Shown: piece after piece, positions 52,670-63,385 of the stretch
How the letters are laid out: the number at the start of each line of letters is the position of its first letter
How positions within the stretch are numbered: position 1 is the stretch's first letter
Origin: Porphyra umbilicalis
Taxonomy: Eukaryota; Rhodophyta; Bangiophyceae; Bangiales; Bangiaceae
Direction of reading: 5' to 3'
DNA length: 64,000 nucleotides
Assembly (NCBI GenBank): GCA_002049455.2
Contig: KV918942.1
Coordinates: 1-64,000, forward strand
Notes under the pieces: model-generated
What the model was told of the DNA's origin: nothing
The model's database searches: none
What the model saw: the letters and a program-made list of their open reading frames with translations, nothing else
Translations under genes and position numbers: made by a program

Positions 52670-52683
52670 CTGGGCCCATAACC
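52670..52683 (-). promoter_or_regulatory. Primer-binding site matching the initiator-tRNA-Met anticodon arm
   Basis: Directly inside the LTR the element strand reads GGTTATGGGCCCAG. Its complement, CTGGGCCCATAACC, is the anticodon stem-loop sequence (anticodon CAT) of eukaryotic initiator tRNA-Met. Drosophila copia is known to be primed from this internal region (half-tRNA priming). Confidence 0.75.
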
Positions 52684-52882
52684 TGTTGAAGAACACCAGC
52701 GGGGGAAGGAGGGCGCCAGCACGGTGGCCGCCTCCCCGCTGTCTCTCACCTCAGCGGCGATAGGAGAGAGTAAAGTCCTTGGTCTCGTCTCGGCCTCCCT
52801 CTCTCCCCCGCCCCCGAGTCGGATATATGCTCCCCCCGGGTCGGGGTCCTGCCTCCCAGTCCACCTCTCCCTCCCGGGGTCA
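52684..52882 (-). mobile_element. Shared LTR between the two tandem Copia copies
   Basis: It is identical to the LTR at 46569-46767, with a spacing of 6115 bp. It acts as 5' LTR of copy 1 and 3' LTR of copy 2. Confidence 0.7.
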
Positions 52883-54819
52883 ACCCCCTCCAGACGATCA
52901 CACAGGCGCATCCACGGGTCCTCCTCGGCCCCACTTCCCAGGCCCTCTCCCGCGGGTCGTCCCCGCTCGGTCACTCCCCCTCCAATTCACCCCCTCTGCG
53001 GCCCGCCCTCGCGTCCGCCCGTGGCGCCCGGGGGGGTGGCCGTGTCCCCGCGGTCGCCTTGGCCCCGCGCCCGCCCCTGGCGCCACGAGGCGCCACAGTC
53101 GCCCCAATTCCGCCGTCTGTACCGCGGCGTCCGGGGGCGCCGCCACAGGCCCTCAAACTCCACCGTCCCCGCCACGGCAGCTCCCCGCTGCGGCAACTGT
53201 CCGCGCGGTGTCTCGCCCCCGCCGTCACGCACGGCCCCGCGTGGCAGCTCCCCGTCCCCGGTCGCGTGTGAGGGCATGCCCGCCACGCACGGTCGGAAAG
53301 GCCTCAGGCCTGTCGGGCGTCGGCCCCTCCCCCGTGGCCCCCGCCCTGTCCCCATCCAATCAGGTGCGTGCACGGTGGCTCGGTGCCGCCGACCGATCCG
53401 CCGGTGTCCCTGTCAGTCGGGCCCCGCGGATCAATTCCGTTGGGGACACGGCTGCCACCGTGGCCGCTCGCCCCCGTCGCCACCCCGGCCGCACCGCCTC
53501 CGTCGCCGGGTGCTCGGCCAACGGCGGGGGGCTTCCCAGGTTCCACCAACCCCCCGCCAACACTCCCCACCGTGCACACGGCGACGGCAGGGTCTCCGAC
53601 TCGCGTTGCCATCCCCAGCGCGGAGCGGCACCGCTGGAGCGGCTGCGCGGGCAGCGCCTTGGTCAGGGCGTCAGCCGTCATGTCCGTCGTTGCTACGTAC
53701 CGGACGGTCAGTTCGCCCCGGGCGACTCGGTCACGCACAAAGTGGTGAGCAACGTCGATGTGCTTGCTACGGGCAGTCCCGCCCGGGTTGTGCATGAGGT
53801 GGATGGCGCTTTGGTTGTCCGAGCGCATGGGCACTGGGCCACGCTCCCCCGTGGTCTCTCCCAGCAGGAGGCGCAACCACACGGCCTCGCGTGCTGCCGT
53901 GGCGGCGGCGATGTACTCTGCCTCTGTGGTAGAGACGGCAACCGTGGGCTGCAGCTTGCTGGCCCACGACACGGCCGCACCGTTCAGGAGGAAGACGTAG
54001 CCAGATGTCGACCGGCGGGTGTCAACGTCACCCGCGTAGTCGGCGTCGCAGTAGCCGGCCAGCGTCCCCCGAGTGCCAAAGCGTAGGCCCAGCTCTGAGG
54101 AACCTTGCAGGTAGCGGAGCACCCGCAGCGCGGCCGCCTCGCGCTGTGTCGTCGGGGCGGCGCAGTACCGCGACAGCTTCCCCACGGCGTAGGAGACATC
54201 GGGGCGGGTGCACGTGGCGATGTAGAGCAGACCACCAATGAGAGCCTGGTAACGCGCCACGCCGTCCTGGGGCAGGGCCTCCCCCGCCTTTTGTAGCACG
54301 GTCCCGGGCGCCATTGGCACCTGCAGGGTTTTGGCATCCGCCAGTCCGTGTCGCTCCGCGAGGCGCGCCACGTACTGGCGCTGGGAGACAAGCAGTCCCG
54401 TATGCCCCTCGGCACGGTCGATGTGGAGCCCTAGGAAGTAGGTGGGCTCCCCAATGTCCCGCGACTTGAAGGCCGCCATGATCTGGCCCTTGGTCGTATC
54501 CAGGTGGGCGCGCGTCCTGGCGATCAGCAGGATGTCGTCGACGTAGACGAGTACGTAGATCCGCTCCCCGTCCACGTCGGCCATGAAAAGGCACGGGTCC
54601 GCGGTGCACTGCCGCATTCCCATCTGGTCCATAAGCTTGACGAGCTCGAGGAACCACTGCCGCGCGGCTTGACGCAAGCCGTAGACGGCCTTCCGCAGCC
54701 GCAGCACCTGACCGGGGTGGCCCCGCTCGTACCCCTTGGGCTCCCTCACGTACAACTCCTCCACCACCGGCCCGTTGAGAAAGGCGGTCTCCACGTCCAG
54801 TTGGTGCATCTGCAGTCCC
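52883..54819 (-). pseudogene. Copia copy 2, truncated to the RT-RNase H half
   Basis: This region repeats 46768-48704 at an offset of 6115 bp with almost no differences; TCTGTAGTCC against TCTGCAGTCC at the broken end is the only one I noticed. It retains the reverse transcriptase from LQMHQLDVETAFLNG (including YVDD), RNase H and the 3' end. Gag, protease, integrase and the first part of RT are gone. At 54820 it meets R700 copy 6, and the frame reads on into that element's antisense strand. Confidence 0.85.
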
Positions 54820-55396
54820 AGGTTCGCGATGAAGCAAAAAGCAAATGGAGTTACGCGGCTGAGAAGGACTGTCCTGCAACCGGGGTCACAGGGCCCGGAC
54901 GGTCCCTGCCCCCCTGACTCCCCCCATCGCCCCGAGTTGCTCCCAGAAACCGCGCGCAGCGACGTCCGGGTTTCGACGCGCCCCCGATGAACCGCGGGCG
55001 ATCTTGCCTGCGCGCTGGCTTTTGTTGCGGCGGCTCGTCGGCGGTTTCTGATGCCATCGAGCGGCGTGGTTAGAGGCTCTCCGTCGCGCGCGGTCGGTCC
55101 CACCAGCCCGCCCGTTCGCCGTGCCGACCGCCCCGTCCACCGTGCGCAGGTGCGCTGCGCGGTGGAGTGATGGCCCCTTCCGTGGGTGTCGCGCGACGCC
55201 GGCGGGCCGCCGCCGCTGCGGTGGCGGCGGCGGCACCCCTCTCCCCGCCCCACGCGCCCCCCGCTACGGCAACGTGAATGTACGTGCCCCCGTGCGCGCT
55301 CGAGGCTATGAAGCCGGCCGGCGTGTCCGGTGCCGATGCGTCGCCGAGCGCGCCACCGCCCTGAAGGCCAGGGTATTGCACGCACGTGCCTGGAAT
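54820..55396 (-). mobile_element. R700 repeat family, copy 6 (3' end missing)
   Basis: On the plus strand it begins inside the conserved tail (GGTTCGCGATGA) and ends TGCCTGGAAT, the normal start of the element. About 130 bp of the 3' end are missing at the junction with Copia. Its start abuts a family-B MITE, so it was inserted into that MITE. Confidence 0.78.
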
Positions 55397-55583
55397 TACA
55401 GCATGCTGTGACCGTGCTGTGACTGTGCTTTGAAATATAATTGCATGCTGAGCGTTCCTGGATGGGTCTGTGGGAGGCAAGGGCGATCACAGCAATTTTA
55501 AATTATGTGCTGTGAGCTGCTGTAAACTGCTGTGACTTGCTGTGAGCGTTTCTCAGATCGGATCATTCTTTGGCGACGTTCCA
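55396..55583 (-). mobile_element. MITE family B, second copy, interrupted
   Basis: The TCACAGCA-type subterminal repeats and the right end (GATCATTCTTTGGCGACG, then TTCCA and TA) match the copy at 34785-35020. The first 50 or so bp are missing, replaced by R700 copy 6. Confidence 0.78.
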
Positions 55584-55596
55584 TACCAGTCAGCTA

Positions 55597-56430
55597 CAGC
55601 CGTTTTCCCAAAAATCCCGCACTCCATTGCAATAGAGTTCCGAATCGGCCTCAACGACCCCGCAGAGGCCGATTTGAAACACTTTTGGGACAGTTGCAGT
55701 GCGGGAATTCCAGGCAAGTGCGTGCAATACCCTGGCCTTCAGGGCGGTGGCGCGCTCGGCGACGCATCGACACGGGGCGCGCCGGCCCGCCCCATGGCCG
55801 CGAGCGCGCACGGGGGCACGTACAGCCATGTTGCCGTGGCGGGGGGCGCGCGGGGCGGGGAAAGGGGTGCCGCCGCCGCCACGACAGCGGCGGCAGCCCG
55901 CCGGCGTCGCGCGACGCCCACCAGATGGGCCGTCACTTTGCCGGGCAGCGCACCTGCGCATGGCGGGCGGGGCGGCCGACACGGCGCACGGGCGGGCGGG
56001 TGGGACCGACCGCTGCGCGACGGGGCGCCCTCAACCGCGCCGCTCGATGGCGTCAGAAAATGCCTACGAGCCGCCGCTACAGAAGCTGGCTCGCAGGCAC
56101 GATCAGACGCGGGTCATCGTGGGCGGGTCGAACCCCAGAAGTCGCCGCGCGCGGTCGCCGCGCGCAACTCGGGGCGGCGGGGGGGGGCAGGGGGGCAGGC
56201 GCCCTGTGACCCCTGTGGCAGGACAGTCCTTCTCAGCCACTTAACTCTATTCCCTTTTAGCGTCATCGCGACCCTTCCAACGCTGGCACGCTCTCAGATC
56301 CCTGAGGACACGAATGCAGACTGCCACCTCTGAAACGGAGAGCAAGTCCCGTGATCTAAGTATATGTGTGCATCACTACACTGTGAAAGCACCCTGTCCT
56401 GAAGGCCAGGGAAGTTTCAGAGAACGGCTG
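55597..56430 (+). mobile_element. MITE family C, interrupted by R700 copy 7
   Basis: The left end is CAGCCGTTTTCCCAAAAATC with CCGCACTCC following; the right end is AGAACGGCTG. TA lies at 55595-55596 and 56431-56432. The internal motif GAGGCCGATTTG is shared with the intact 149-bp copy at 61799-61947. Element length without the R700 insert is about 127 bp. Confidence 0.8.
55707..56413 (+). mobile_element. R700 repeat family, copy 7 (full length)
   Basis: The copy runs from ATTCCAGGCAAGTGCGTGCA to GAAGGCCAGGGAA, 707 bp. It sits inside a family-C MITE next to its right terminal repeat. Comparison with the intact MITE leaves at most two bases of possible duplication. A frame of about 260 codons is open across most of it. 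Confidence 0.82.
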
Positions 56431-56432
56431 TA

Positions 56433-56752
56433 CAGTGCGACCCCTGACTTGACCATCCCGCAGTTGTTCCCATCGGAACAACTGAGGGGAGGGTCCTGTT
56501 ATGTAGCCCCCATCAGTACAGAAAAATTGCTAAATTTATCCACTTCAAAACGTCTAGGTTCACAAGGTCAAATCACCTCAAAGGGAGGCTTTCTGTACTT
56601 GAAGTATTGGAATCTTCCTGCCATTATCCATTCTGGGATTGCTCTCACATCGCCGCTGACCGCAGCGAATGCCCTGTCCTCACGCTCAGCCGTCGGCCCA
56701 GGGCAGTAACTCCACATGACGACCACCTGCGGTCGCCGTCGATCGTCCTTCC
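56433..56752. other. Short intergenic stretch with a hairpin
   Basis: GTTGTTCC-CATC-GGAACAAC at 56463-56482 is a perfect 8-bp stem. No end of the neighbouring Tigger-like element could be recognised here. Confidence 0.4.
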
Positions 56753-58635
56753 TTGCTCGTGTCGTCCCCGTGCCGCGCCTCGCCCGGCCAACTTGTGTTC
56801 TCATTCCACCACCATGGACGGTGCGTCTCCCCCCCCCCTTCTCCCCCGCCGCAATCTCTCTCGTTGATTGCATCCCTTCTCACGGCGGCAGCTTTAGCCC
56901 CCACCGCATCTGCCGTCGTAGGAGCGAGCCCGGCCGCGATTGAGGCTCTCAACGGCGCGGCGGCGGCTGCGCTGGTCGCTGTTCGGGGCGCCGTACAAGA
57001 CATCACCCTGCCGGTGCCGGCCGCGGCGTCGGGGCCGCCGGCTGTGTCGGCGCCTGCTGCAGCGGCTATCGCGGCGCCTGCTGCAGCGGCCATCGCGGCG
57101 CCGGCTGTACCGGCCGTGGCGGCGCCGGCTGCCCCTTCCGCGCAGCGCAGGGACCGCGGCAAGCTCATGCTGGGTGAAAAACTTCTCGTTATCACCCAGG
57201 TCGCCGACAGGGTGCCGCGCGAGACGCTAGCGCTGCGGTACGGCGTGACCAAGCGGGCAATCTACGGCGTGTGGGCAGGACGGAGCAAGACATGGGACGC
57301 GGCCGCCCGCGGTGTGCCCCTTCGTGCCCACTGCGTGCAAGTTTGCAGATTCCCGCTAATCGATAAACTACTTTACGAGTGGTTTATGCGGATCCGGTTG
57401 ATGGGGCGCAAGACGATGCCCATCTCGCGCATCGCCCTTCAAGTCAAGGCGAGCCAGCTGGCTCGTCTGCACTACCCAGCGGCGTCGTTCTCCGAATCCA
57501 ATGGGTTCGTTGACCGGTGGGTTAAGCGACACTCCATACGGAGCGTACATCTGCATGGGTCGGGGGGTGGGATTGACTTGGTGGAGGGAAAGCGGAGGAT
57601 GGACGAGCTCCGGGAGAAGATGGTTGGTTTGGACCCCGAGTGTATCTTGAGTAAGGATGAGGCTGCTTTGTTTTACCTACCTACTCCTACGTGCTAGAGT
57701 GCGACGCCAAGGAGACGCGCGGGACTGAACTACAACGAGCCCAGGCGCGAGTTACGCTTGTCATCTGCGTGAACGCTACCGGCACGTTTAAGTCCATTGC
57801 GGCTATTGGCAAGGCGGCTCAACCTGTGTGCTTCCGCGGCCAAACCAACCTACCTGTGCGCTACTACTCCCAAAAACAGGGGTGGAAGGTTTCCTCCGTG
57901 TACGCGAAATGGCTGGCGGACCTGAGCGAAGATTGGGGGGCGTTTACTTCCCGGCGGGGCTTCCTCATCATGGATAACGCGTCGGAACACGATGCGTCGG
58001 CGACAGATGACCGCTTCGACATTGATTGGCTGCCACCGAATAAGACGGCACGATTCCAGCCCTGCGACCAAGGTGTAATCAACGCGACTAAGACCACCTA
58101 CCGGCGGGGAATGATGCTTGACATGCTTACCGCGTTTGACCACCAGTTTGAAGAAAGTACGGCTGAACGAGAGGCACGCAAGGCGCGCGAGGCGCGGGCA
58201 AGGGCGGGCTCCCTGGGCGTGGCAGAGGGTCGCAGCCCCCACGTTCTCGACGCCATTCGATTGGTCAAGGCTGCCTTTGATACAGTGACGCCGGCAGCTA
58301 TTATGCGCTGCTGGCTCCGGGCAAGCTGCACACCCCCTGACGTGCACGCCAAAATTTAGGCCCGCCTGGACGCGGCGGTGCCGGCGACGACAGAACCGGC
58401 GGCGGTGCCTGTTGACGATGCTGCCGGGGAGATTGTGGGGATGCTCGGCCGGGCGCGCAGCCTCGGGCCCAACGGCGGTGGGATTGACTGCCCAGCGGGA
58501 AGCGGTGCCGGTGGGGAGTGCTTGGTGTCGGGCACACACCCCGATGCACTGAGCGTGATTGTGCATTGGTTGGGTGAGGAGAGTAGCCCAGCCTCAGTTT
58601 TCGCTGTGGTTGATGCAGAGACGCAGACCGAGTAG
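56753..58635 (+). pseudogene. Pogo/Tigger-type transposase gene with a frameshift and an in-frame stop
   Basis: After an Ala/Pro-rich leader, a pogo-type helix-turn-helix begins near 57160 (MLGEKLLVITQVADRVPRET; LALRYGVTKRAIYGVW). A CENP-B/Tc5-type DNA-binding domain follows (LIDKLLYEWFMRIRLMGRK; FSESNGFVDRWVKRHSI). The catalytic D-D-D comes from SKDEAALFY, then in another frame GFLIMDNASEH and PNKTARFQPCDQGVINATK, the classic Tigger motif. The frame changes near 57670-57690, where CCTA units repeat, and a TAG at 58357-58359 interrupts the second frame, which otherwise stays open to 58635. No ATG is placed for the N-terminus. It may once have mobilised the TA-flanked MITEs here, but no matching terminal repeats were found beside it. 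Confidence 0.8.
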
Positions 58636-59306
58636 CGCTCTCTGTTCTGGGAAAAGCGTTCTTTGCCTTTTGTTTGAGGCCATCCGAGTCGTTTGCAATG
58701 GGATTGAGCATACTCATTGACGGGGGCGCGGTAGAAAACAACCGCATCCCGCGAAGGTGAGACGCTCCAGAAATCCGCTCGAGGGGGGAGATGCGGCGGG
58801 TGGTGCCACTCTGTCTGCGGCCACAGGCATCTGTGCAAGGCAACGATGACACTTGACGAGCCAAACTGGATCATCAAAGTTTGGTGACGGCGCAGCGTGC
58901 GCAAGATTAAAGCGGTGGCAGCCGCCCCGACAGGCGACCACGGCCAAGTCATTTGTGGCCACGGTGCGTGGACAGCTCCAGCTGGATTGCTTCGGTGGAC
59001 CTCACACGCAATGTGATTGGTCCACCGTGGTGGGTTGGGTTGGAAAGCACCGCCAAGAGCAGCGATGCCAAGCGAAATTGCCTCATCAGGGATCATTTAC
59101 ACAAGGGCTTAGTAGGATTTCTGTGGCCCATTTGAGCCTTCTGGAACACAGCCTGTCCATGCACAATAGTACGAATCGGGATCTTCCGCGGCTGATGGAT
59201 CGCACGCGGAGGGCTGCCGTTTGGTCTACCCCAGGGCAAGTGAGGGGTCTCACTGTAATGGGGGGGTTTGTTGCGACGTGGACTGCTCCACGTTTGACCT
59301 CCACTG
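58636..59306. other. Flank of the Tigger-like gene
   Basis: Average composition with short frames only. No terminal repeat or gene is recognised. Confidence 0.35.
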
Positions 59307-59308
59307 TA

Positions 59309-59707
59309 TTGCTGATCCCCGAATTTTGTCCTGGTGGACAGGGACTAACTTGCGGACCGACTTTCTCCACCAATCAGATGCGCCCCTGGGACTGACTTGG
59401 TGTCCCTGATTGCTTATATGTGCCCATACAGCCTGGAAATCAACATCAGCTCCTCTTTTTTTCTGCACTTCTGGCGAGGAGACAGCAGAAAATCTCAAGA
59501 TCTCGCGTGGGCAGCTTGCTCCGTGCCAAGAAATGCGGATCATGCGCCAACAAACAGTGAGTTCTGCTGGGTGCAAGGTCCCGGCTCCGAACGCGGGCTT
59601 TCTATTGGCTTCGATGCCATCTTACTGTCGTTTTAAATCAATAGAGTGCTCTTATTCATATTTAGTCTCTGTCTCTGTCCCCCAGGACAAAATTAGGGGA
59701 TCAGCAA
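59309..59707. mobile_element. MITE family D, 399 bp
   Basis: Inverted ends of about 38 bp start TTGCTGATCCCC, then AATTTTGTCCTGG after one variable base, and are flanked by TA at 59307-59308 and 59708-59709. The interior is non-coding. TA duplication fits a Tc1/mariner or pogo-dependent element. Confidence 0.75.
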
Positions 59708-59709
59708 TA

Positions 59710-61796
59710 TGTAGAAACTGCTTGTTCGACAGTCGAGCAACTGCATCCTTCTGTAAAGAAGTACGCGTTCCACAGGATGGTCAGGAGCCACAAAACGTTG
59801 GTCACATGTATTTAGGATCCCAGGATCTAAATCAACATGCAAACGTTTGAATCTCTCAAAACAGCTGAGAAGCTCTGAGAGCGCTCGCTGCGTCCAGCAC
59901 GAGTCCCAGGCCCCAGAAGGGAATGCCTCGGGCATTGCATTTCCTGCTTCGCTATTGCAATACCATGGCGAGGCATAGAATGTCGGTGGTGATGGCGACA
60001 CGCACGGCCGACCCCCCCCCCCCAGGATGCTGTGCGGTACCCCCAGCACAAATGTGATCCATCCCCCCCCCCCCTCCCGATGCTCTGAGCCACACCGTCC
60101 GACCGCCGTGTCGGCCGTCATGCACGTGTCGCGGCCGTATTGCACCTGTCCCGCCCGCCTGCCACGCCCCCCTCCCCCACTTCCCCCTCCCGCCCCCCCC
60201 CCGCTGCTCCCCTCTTCTCCCTCTGCTCCCCCGCTTGCATCCCTCTACTTTTCTCTCCCCTGATTTCGCGTTCCGCCCATGGGGGGCCGGTGGCGAAGAC
60301 GGGCACCACCCCTTGCCCCGTCACACCGCGCTGCGCCACCCGCCCCGGTTCGACCCCCGCCCCCACATTGCCTCCCCCCTGTCCTATCCGCCGCTTTCCT
60401 CCTCTTACCCTGTCCCAGGCCCCCTTGCGCGCTCCCCCTTCACCCCGGGGGCTGGCGGTACCAGCGCGCACCGCCCCCCGCCGCGCCGCGCCGTGGCTCT
60501 CCCGACGCGGCGCAGCGACCTCCGCCTTTGCCCCTCTCCGCTCCCCCGTGTGAAGGGGTCGGCGGCGGCCGGTGGGGCCCACGACGGGCGCAGCGTGCGG
60601 CAGGGGCGGCGGGTGGCGGAGGCAGCCTGTGCGGGGGCGGCCTGTTCGGAGGCGGCCTATGCGAGGGTGGCGGGCGGCGGGGGCAGCGGGCGGCGGGAGC
60701 GGTGGGCGCCGGGAGCGGCGGGCAACGGGAGCGGCTCACTGTGGGACGGCCGCCGGCGGGCGCAGCCGGCTGTAGGCGTGGACGGAGGTGGGGGCGGGCG
60801 CTGGCGGGCGCGGCGACCGGCGGGCGAGGTGGCCTCTGGCTGCGGCGGGTCTTAGGTTGGGTGGTCGGCGGGTGGGGTACATGGCGGCGGGGGCTGGTGG
60901 TGGGAGAGGTTGGTGGTGGGAGCGGCCAGCGGCGTGAGCAGCCGACGGCGGGGTCGATCGGCGTCTGTCTGCCGGCGGTGGGGGCGATCAGCGGCGGGCG
61001 GCGATGGAGCCTGTGCAGGTGGGCGGTCGATGGGGGTGGTGGCCGACCGCAACTGCTGGTTGGCGGCGGGGCTGCTGGGGGGGCCAGCGAGCGGCGGCGG
61101 CTAGCAGCGGCGGGTGTCGGAGTGGGCGGTCGGTGGGTGGGGTGGCTGGCGGCCACACAAGGGGATTACGCGCCGCGGCTGTGTGAGAGGGGGATATCCT
61201 CGAGCTATAAACGAGTCTGAGTAGAGTTCACCGGATGCCTGGTGTGCAAGAGACCCACGCCCACCATGTGCTGACTGCTGGGTTGATCGAAAGCACTACG
61301 TACGTACTGCGGGCGTCCAGTGGGGCTGCTGATGTGGTTCCAGTGGGGGTGCTGATGTGGTGCTTCGGGCTCTCCACATAGTATAGGGCGTGTGGTGAGC
61401 ACGCACACCAAAAGTTGGCTAGCCCACAGGCTGAGCACAGTGGGGAGGTGGTGGCAGTTTCCAGGTTCGGTGGTAGGAGCTGTGACCTTCGGGGGGTGCA
61501 AAGAGCATGAAGCAAGCCTTTGTACGCTTAGCCAGTCACAATGCCGTTCTCAGGACCCTTCAAAGGTTCAGGAACGAGTCTTTAAACAAAAAGTGATGTT
61601 TTGGTCAAGTTCCTCCCAGACGTTCCGTCCGCTCCTCCTCATCGGACCAGATTGCAACTGAGTACCACGCGACAACCAGACCGTACCAGCTCGTGTGGAA
61701 ACTGATAAGAATGGGCCCAGAGTACTGTAGGAGTCATGTGGTGTCGTTTATTCTGCGAGAAAAGGAACAGAACAGTTCTAGGCAGGAAAGGAAGCG
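59710..61796. other. Low-complexity intergenic stretch
   Basis: 60000-60480 is C/T-rich on the plus strand with C10-C12 runs. 60580-61150 is G-rich with degenerate GGCGGC and GGTGGGCG repeats. Open frames across it translate to Gly/Arg/Ala or Pro/Arg low complexity and are not credible proteins. 61200-61796 is ordinary sequence without a gene. Confidence 0.4.
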
Positions 61797-61798
61797 TA

Positions 61799-61947
61799 CA
61801 GCCGTTCGCCCAAAAATCCCGCACTCCAACTGTTGCAAACTTTTTAGAACTATTTAATAGTTCCAAATCGCACTCCGCGGGGTCGTAGAGGCCGATTTGG
61901 CACTCTTTTGCAACTGTTGGAGTGCGGAATTTTTGGGAGAACGGCTG
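61799..61947 (+). mobile_element. MITE family C, intact copy, 149 bp
   Basis: The inverted ends are CAGCCGTTCGCCCAAAAATC followed by CCGCACTCCAACTGTTGCAA, and their inverse at the right, with TA on both sides. The centre has a second small palindrome (GAACTAT-TTA-ATAGTTC). Confidence 0.85.
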
Positions 61948-61960
61948 TAGAGTCGTAACC

Positions 61961-62032
61961 CACTGGATTGGACAGTGTCAGCACCAACACGTGATTCACT
62001 GGATTGATCAGTGTCAGCGTCAATCTGCCGTG
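61961..62032 (+). repeat. 36-bp tandem duplication
   Basis: CACTGGATTG followed by ACAGTGTCAGC or TCAGTGTCAGC begins at 61961 and 61997, directly after the family-C MITE. Confidence 0.55.
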
Positions 62033-63385
62033 TACAATGGATCTGACGCGCTGTCAAAGGGGGGGTCCTGACGCACCTGTTGATGGAGGACTTTACTATC
62101 TGCTCCATGCCCATGCCTCTCTCAGCTGGGCGGTGTCCCAGCTGCGCGGTGTCGCCACGGCAGCAACGACCGCTGTCGTGACTGTTTGGAGGCCCGCTGA
62201 ATTCCGCCGTTGCTGGCTCCCCCCAGCGTCGCCGCTCCCACCTCAACAGTGCTCCCCCCCATTGTGGCCTCCCTCATCCACCGCTGCCTCCCTCCACCAC
62301 CGCTGCCTCCCTCCAACAACGGTGCCTTATTCCCCCACCGCTGCCTCCCCCCGCCACTGCTGTCCCCCACTACCACTTATATCGCCCCCCAGCGTCGCCG
62401 CCGCCATCGTTGCACAGCCCCATCGACCAGCGCTGTCTCCCCATAATTCTGCTACCTTTCCCCGCTGTTGTTGTCTCCCTCCACTGCTGCTGTGTCCTCT
62501 TTTCAGCGTCATCCCCCCTCCATCACCGCTGCAACCATAGGTAGCCTCACGCAGCCGGGTGGTGGCGGGGGGGGCGCGCCAGCATCCTGCAGCGTGCCAC
62601 CGCCACAACTCTCTCAGCTCCCCGCGCGGTCGCAGGCCCGCTGCGTACCCCCGTCCTTTTTTCTGCGCGGGGTGTGACTTTTGCCCCATCTACCGTCGAG
62701 GCGGACACGCCCGCCGCCGCCATCGCTGCGGAGCACGCGGGAACGGCGGCAGCCAGAAGCGGGGGGGGGGCGGCGGTGCGCATAGAGACTGCGGCGACCA
62801 GGGGGAGGGGGGGGGAGCGATTACCGCGCGGGGGGAGGGGGGAAACGATCAGCAAGGAGGAGGCGGCAGTCAACTGGGCAAGGCGGTGGCCAGGAACATG
62901 CGCGGGAAACAGTAGCAGTGTCGAACGCGCTGGAGCAGTACCGAGGCAGACGGTCATGCACAGACACGAGTACAAGGGGTACAAGGAGTGCTGTGAAGTA
63001 CCGTTCCTCGCACGTGGCATCACACCCGCTCGAACCGCTCCCCCCCCCAGAAGCCCCGAAATCCTCTCCCCCAACCCATTCACGTGCACGCCACGCGTGG
63101 CGCACGCACGCGCCGTCCCCTAAGACTCGTACCAGAATCGCAAGTCGGGCCCTCAATCGCGCTGTTCGGGCCCAATCGCAGGGTCGCAGGGCCCCGATTG
63201 CATGGTCTCAGGCCCCGATTGCCAGGTCGTTGCTGACCGATTGCGGATTGTCGCGATTGAGGTCCGTATTGCTTCAGCTCGGGCCCGACTGGTGGCAGCA
63301 AGGACCCCAGTTTCTCAAACAGACGAGCAACTGTTGGTGTGTTGACTTCCTCGTCCAGGACGTGACTGTTCACAGACATCATGTC
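62033..63385. other. Intergenic with C/T-rich degenerate repeats
   Basis: 62215-62540 is made of degenerate CCGCTGCCTCCCTCCA-like units on the plus strand. 63140-63250 contains several GGCCCCGATTGC-type units. Frames here are low complexity and no gene is supported. Confidence 0.4.

Larger units (their letters stand above)
46569..52882 (-). mobile_element. Ty1/copia-type LTR retrotransposon, copy 1, near intact (about 6.3 kb)
   Basis: The order on the minus strand is LTR, primer-binding site, 5' leader, gag, protease, integrase, reverse transcriptase, RNase H, polypurine tract, LTR. Integrase before reverse transcriptase defines the Copia superfamily. The LTR at 52684-52882 is shared with a second, truncated copy to its right, so the two lie in tandem, head to tail. 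The left flank beyond 46569 is unique sequence. Confidence 0.88.

Noticed and set aside
60279-61220. 313-codon plus and 238-codon minus frames
   Set aside because: Both are Gly/Arg or Pro/Arg low complexity in degenerate G- or C-rich repeats, with no domains.
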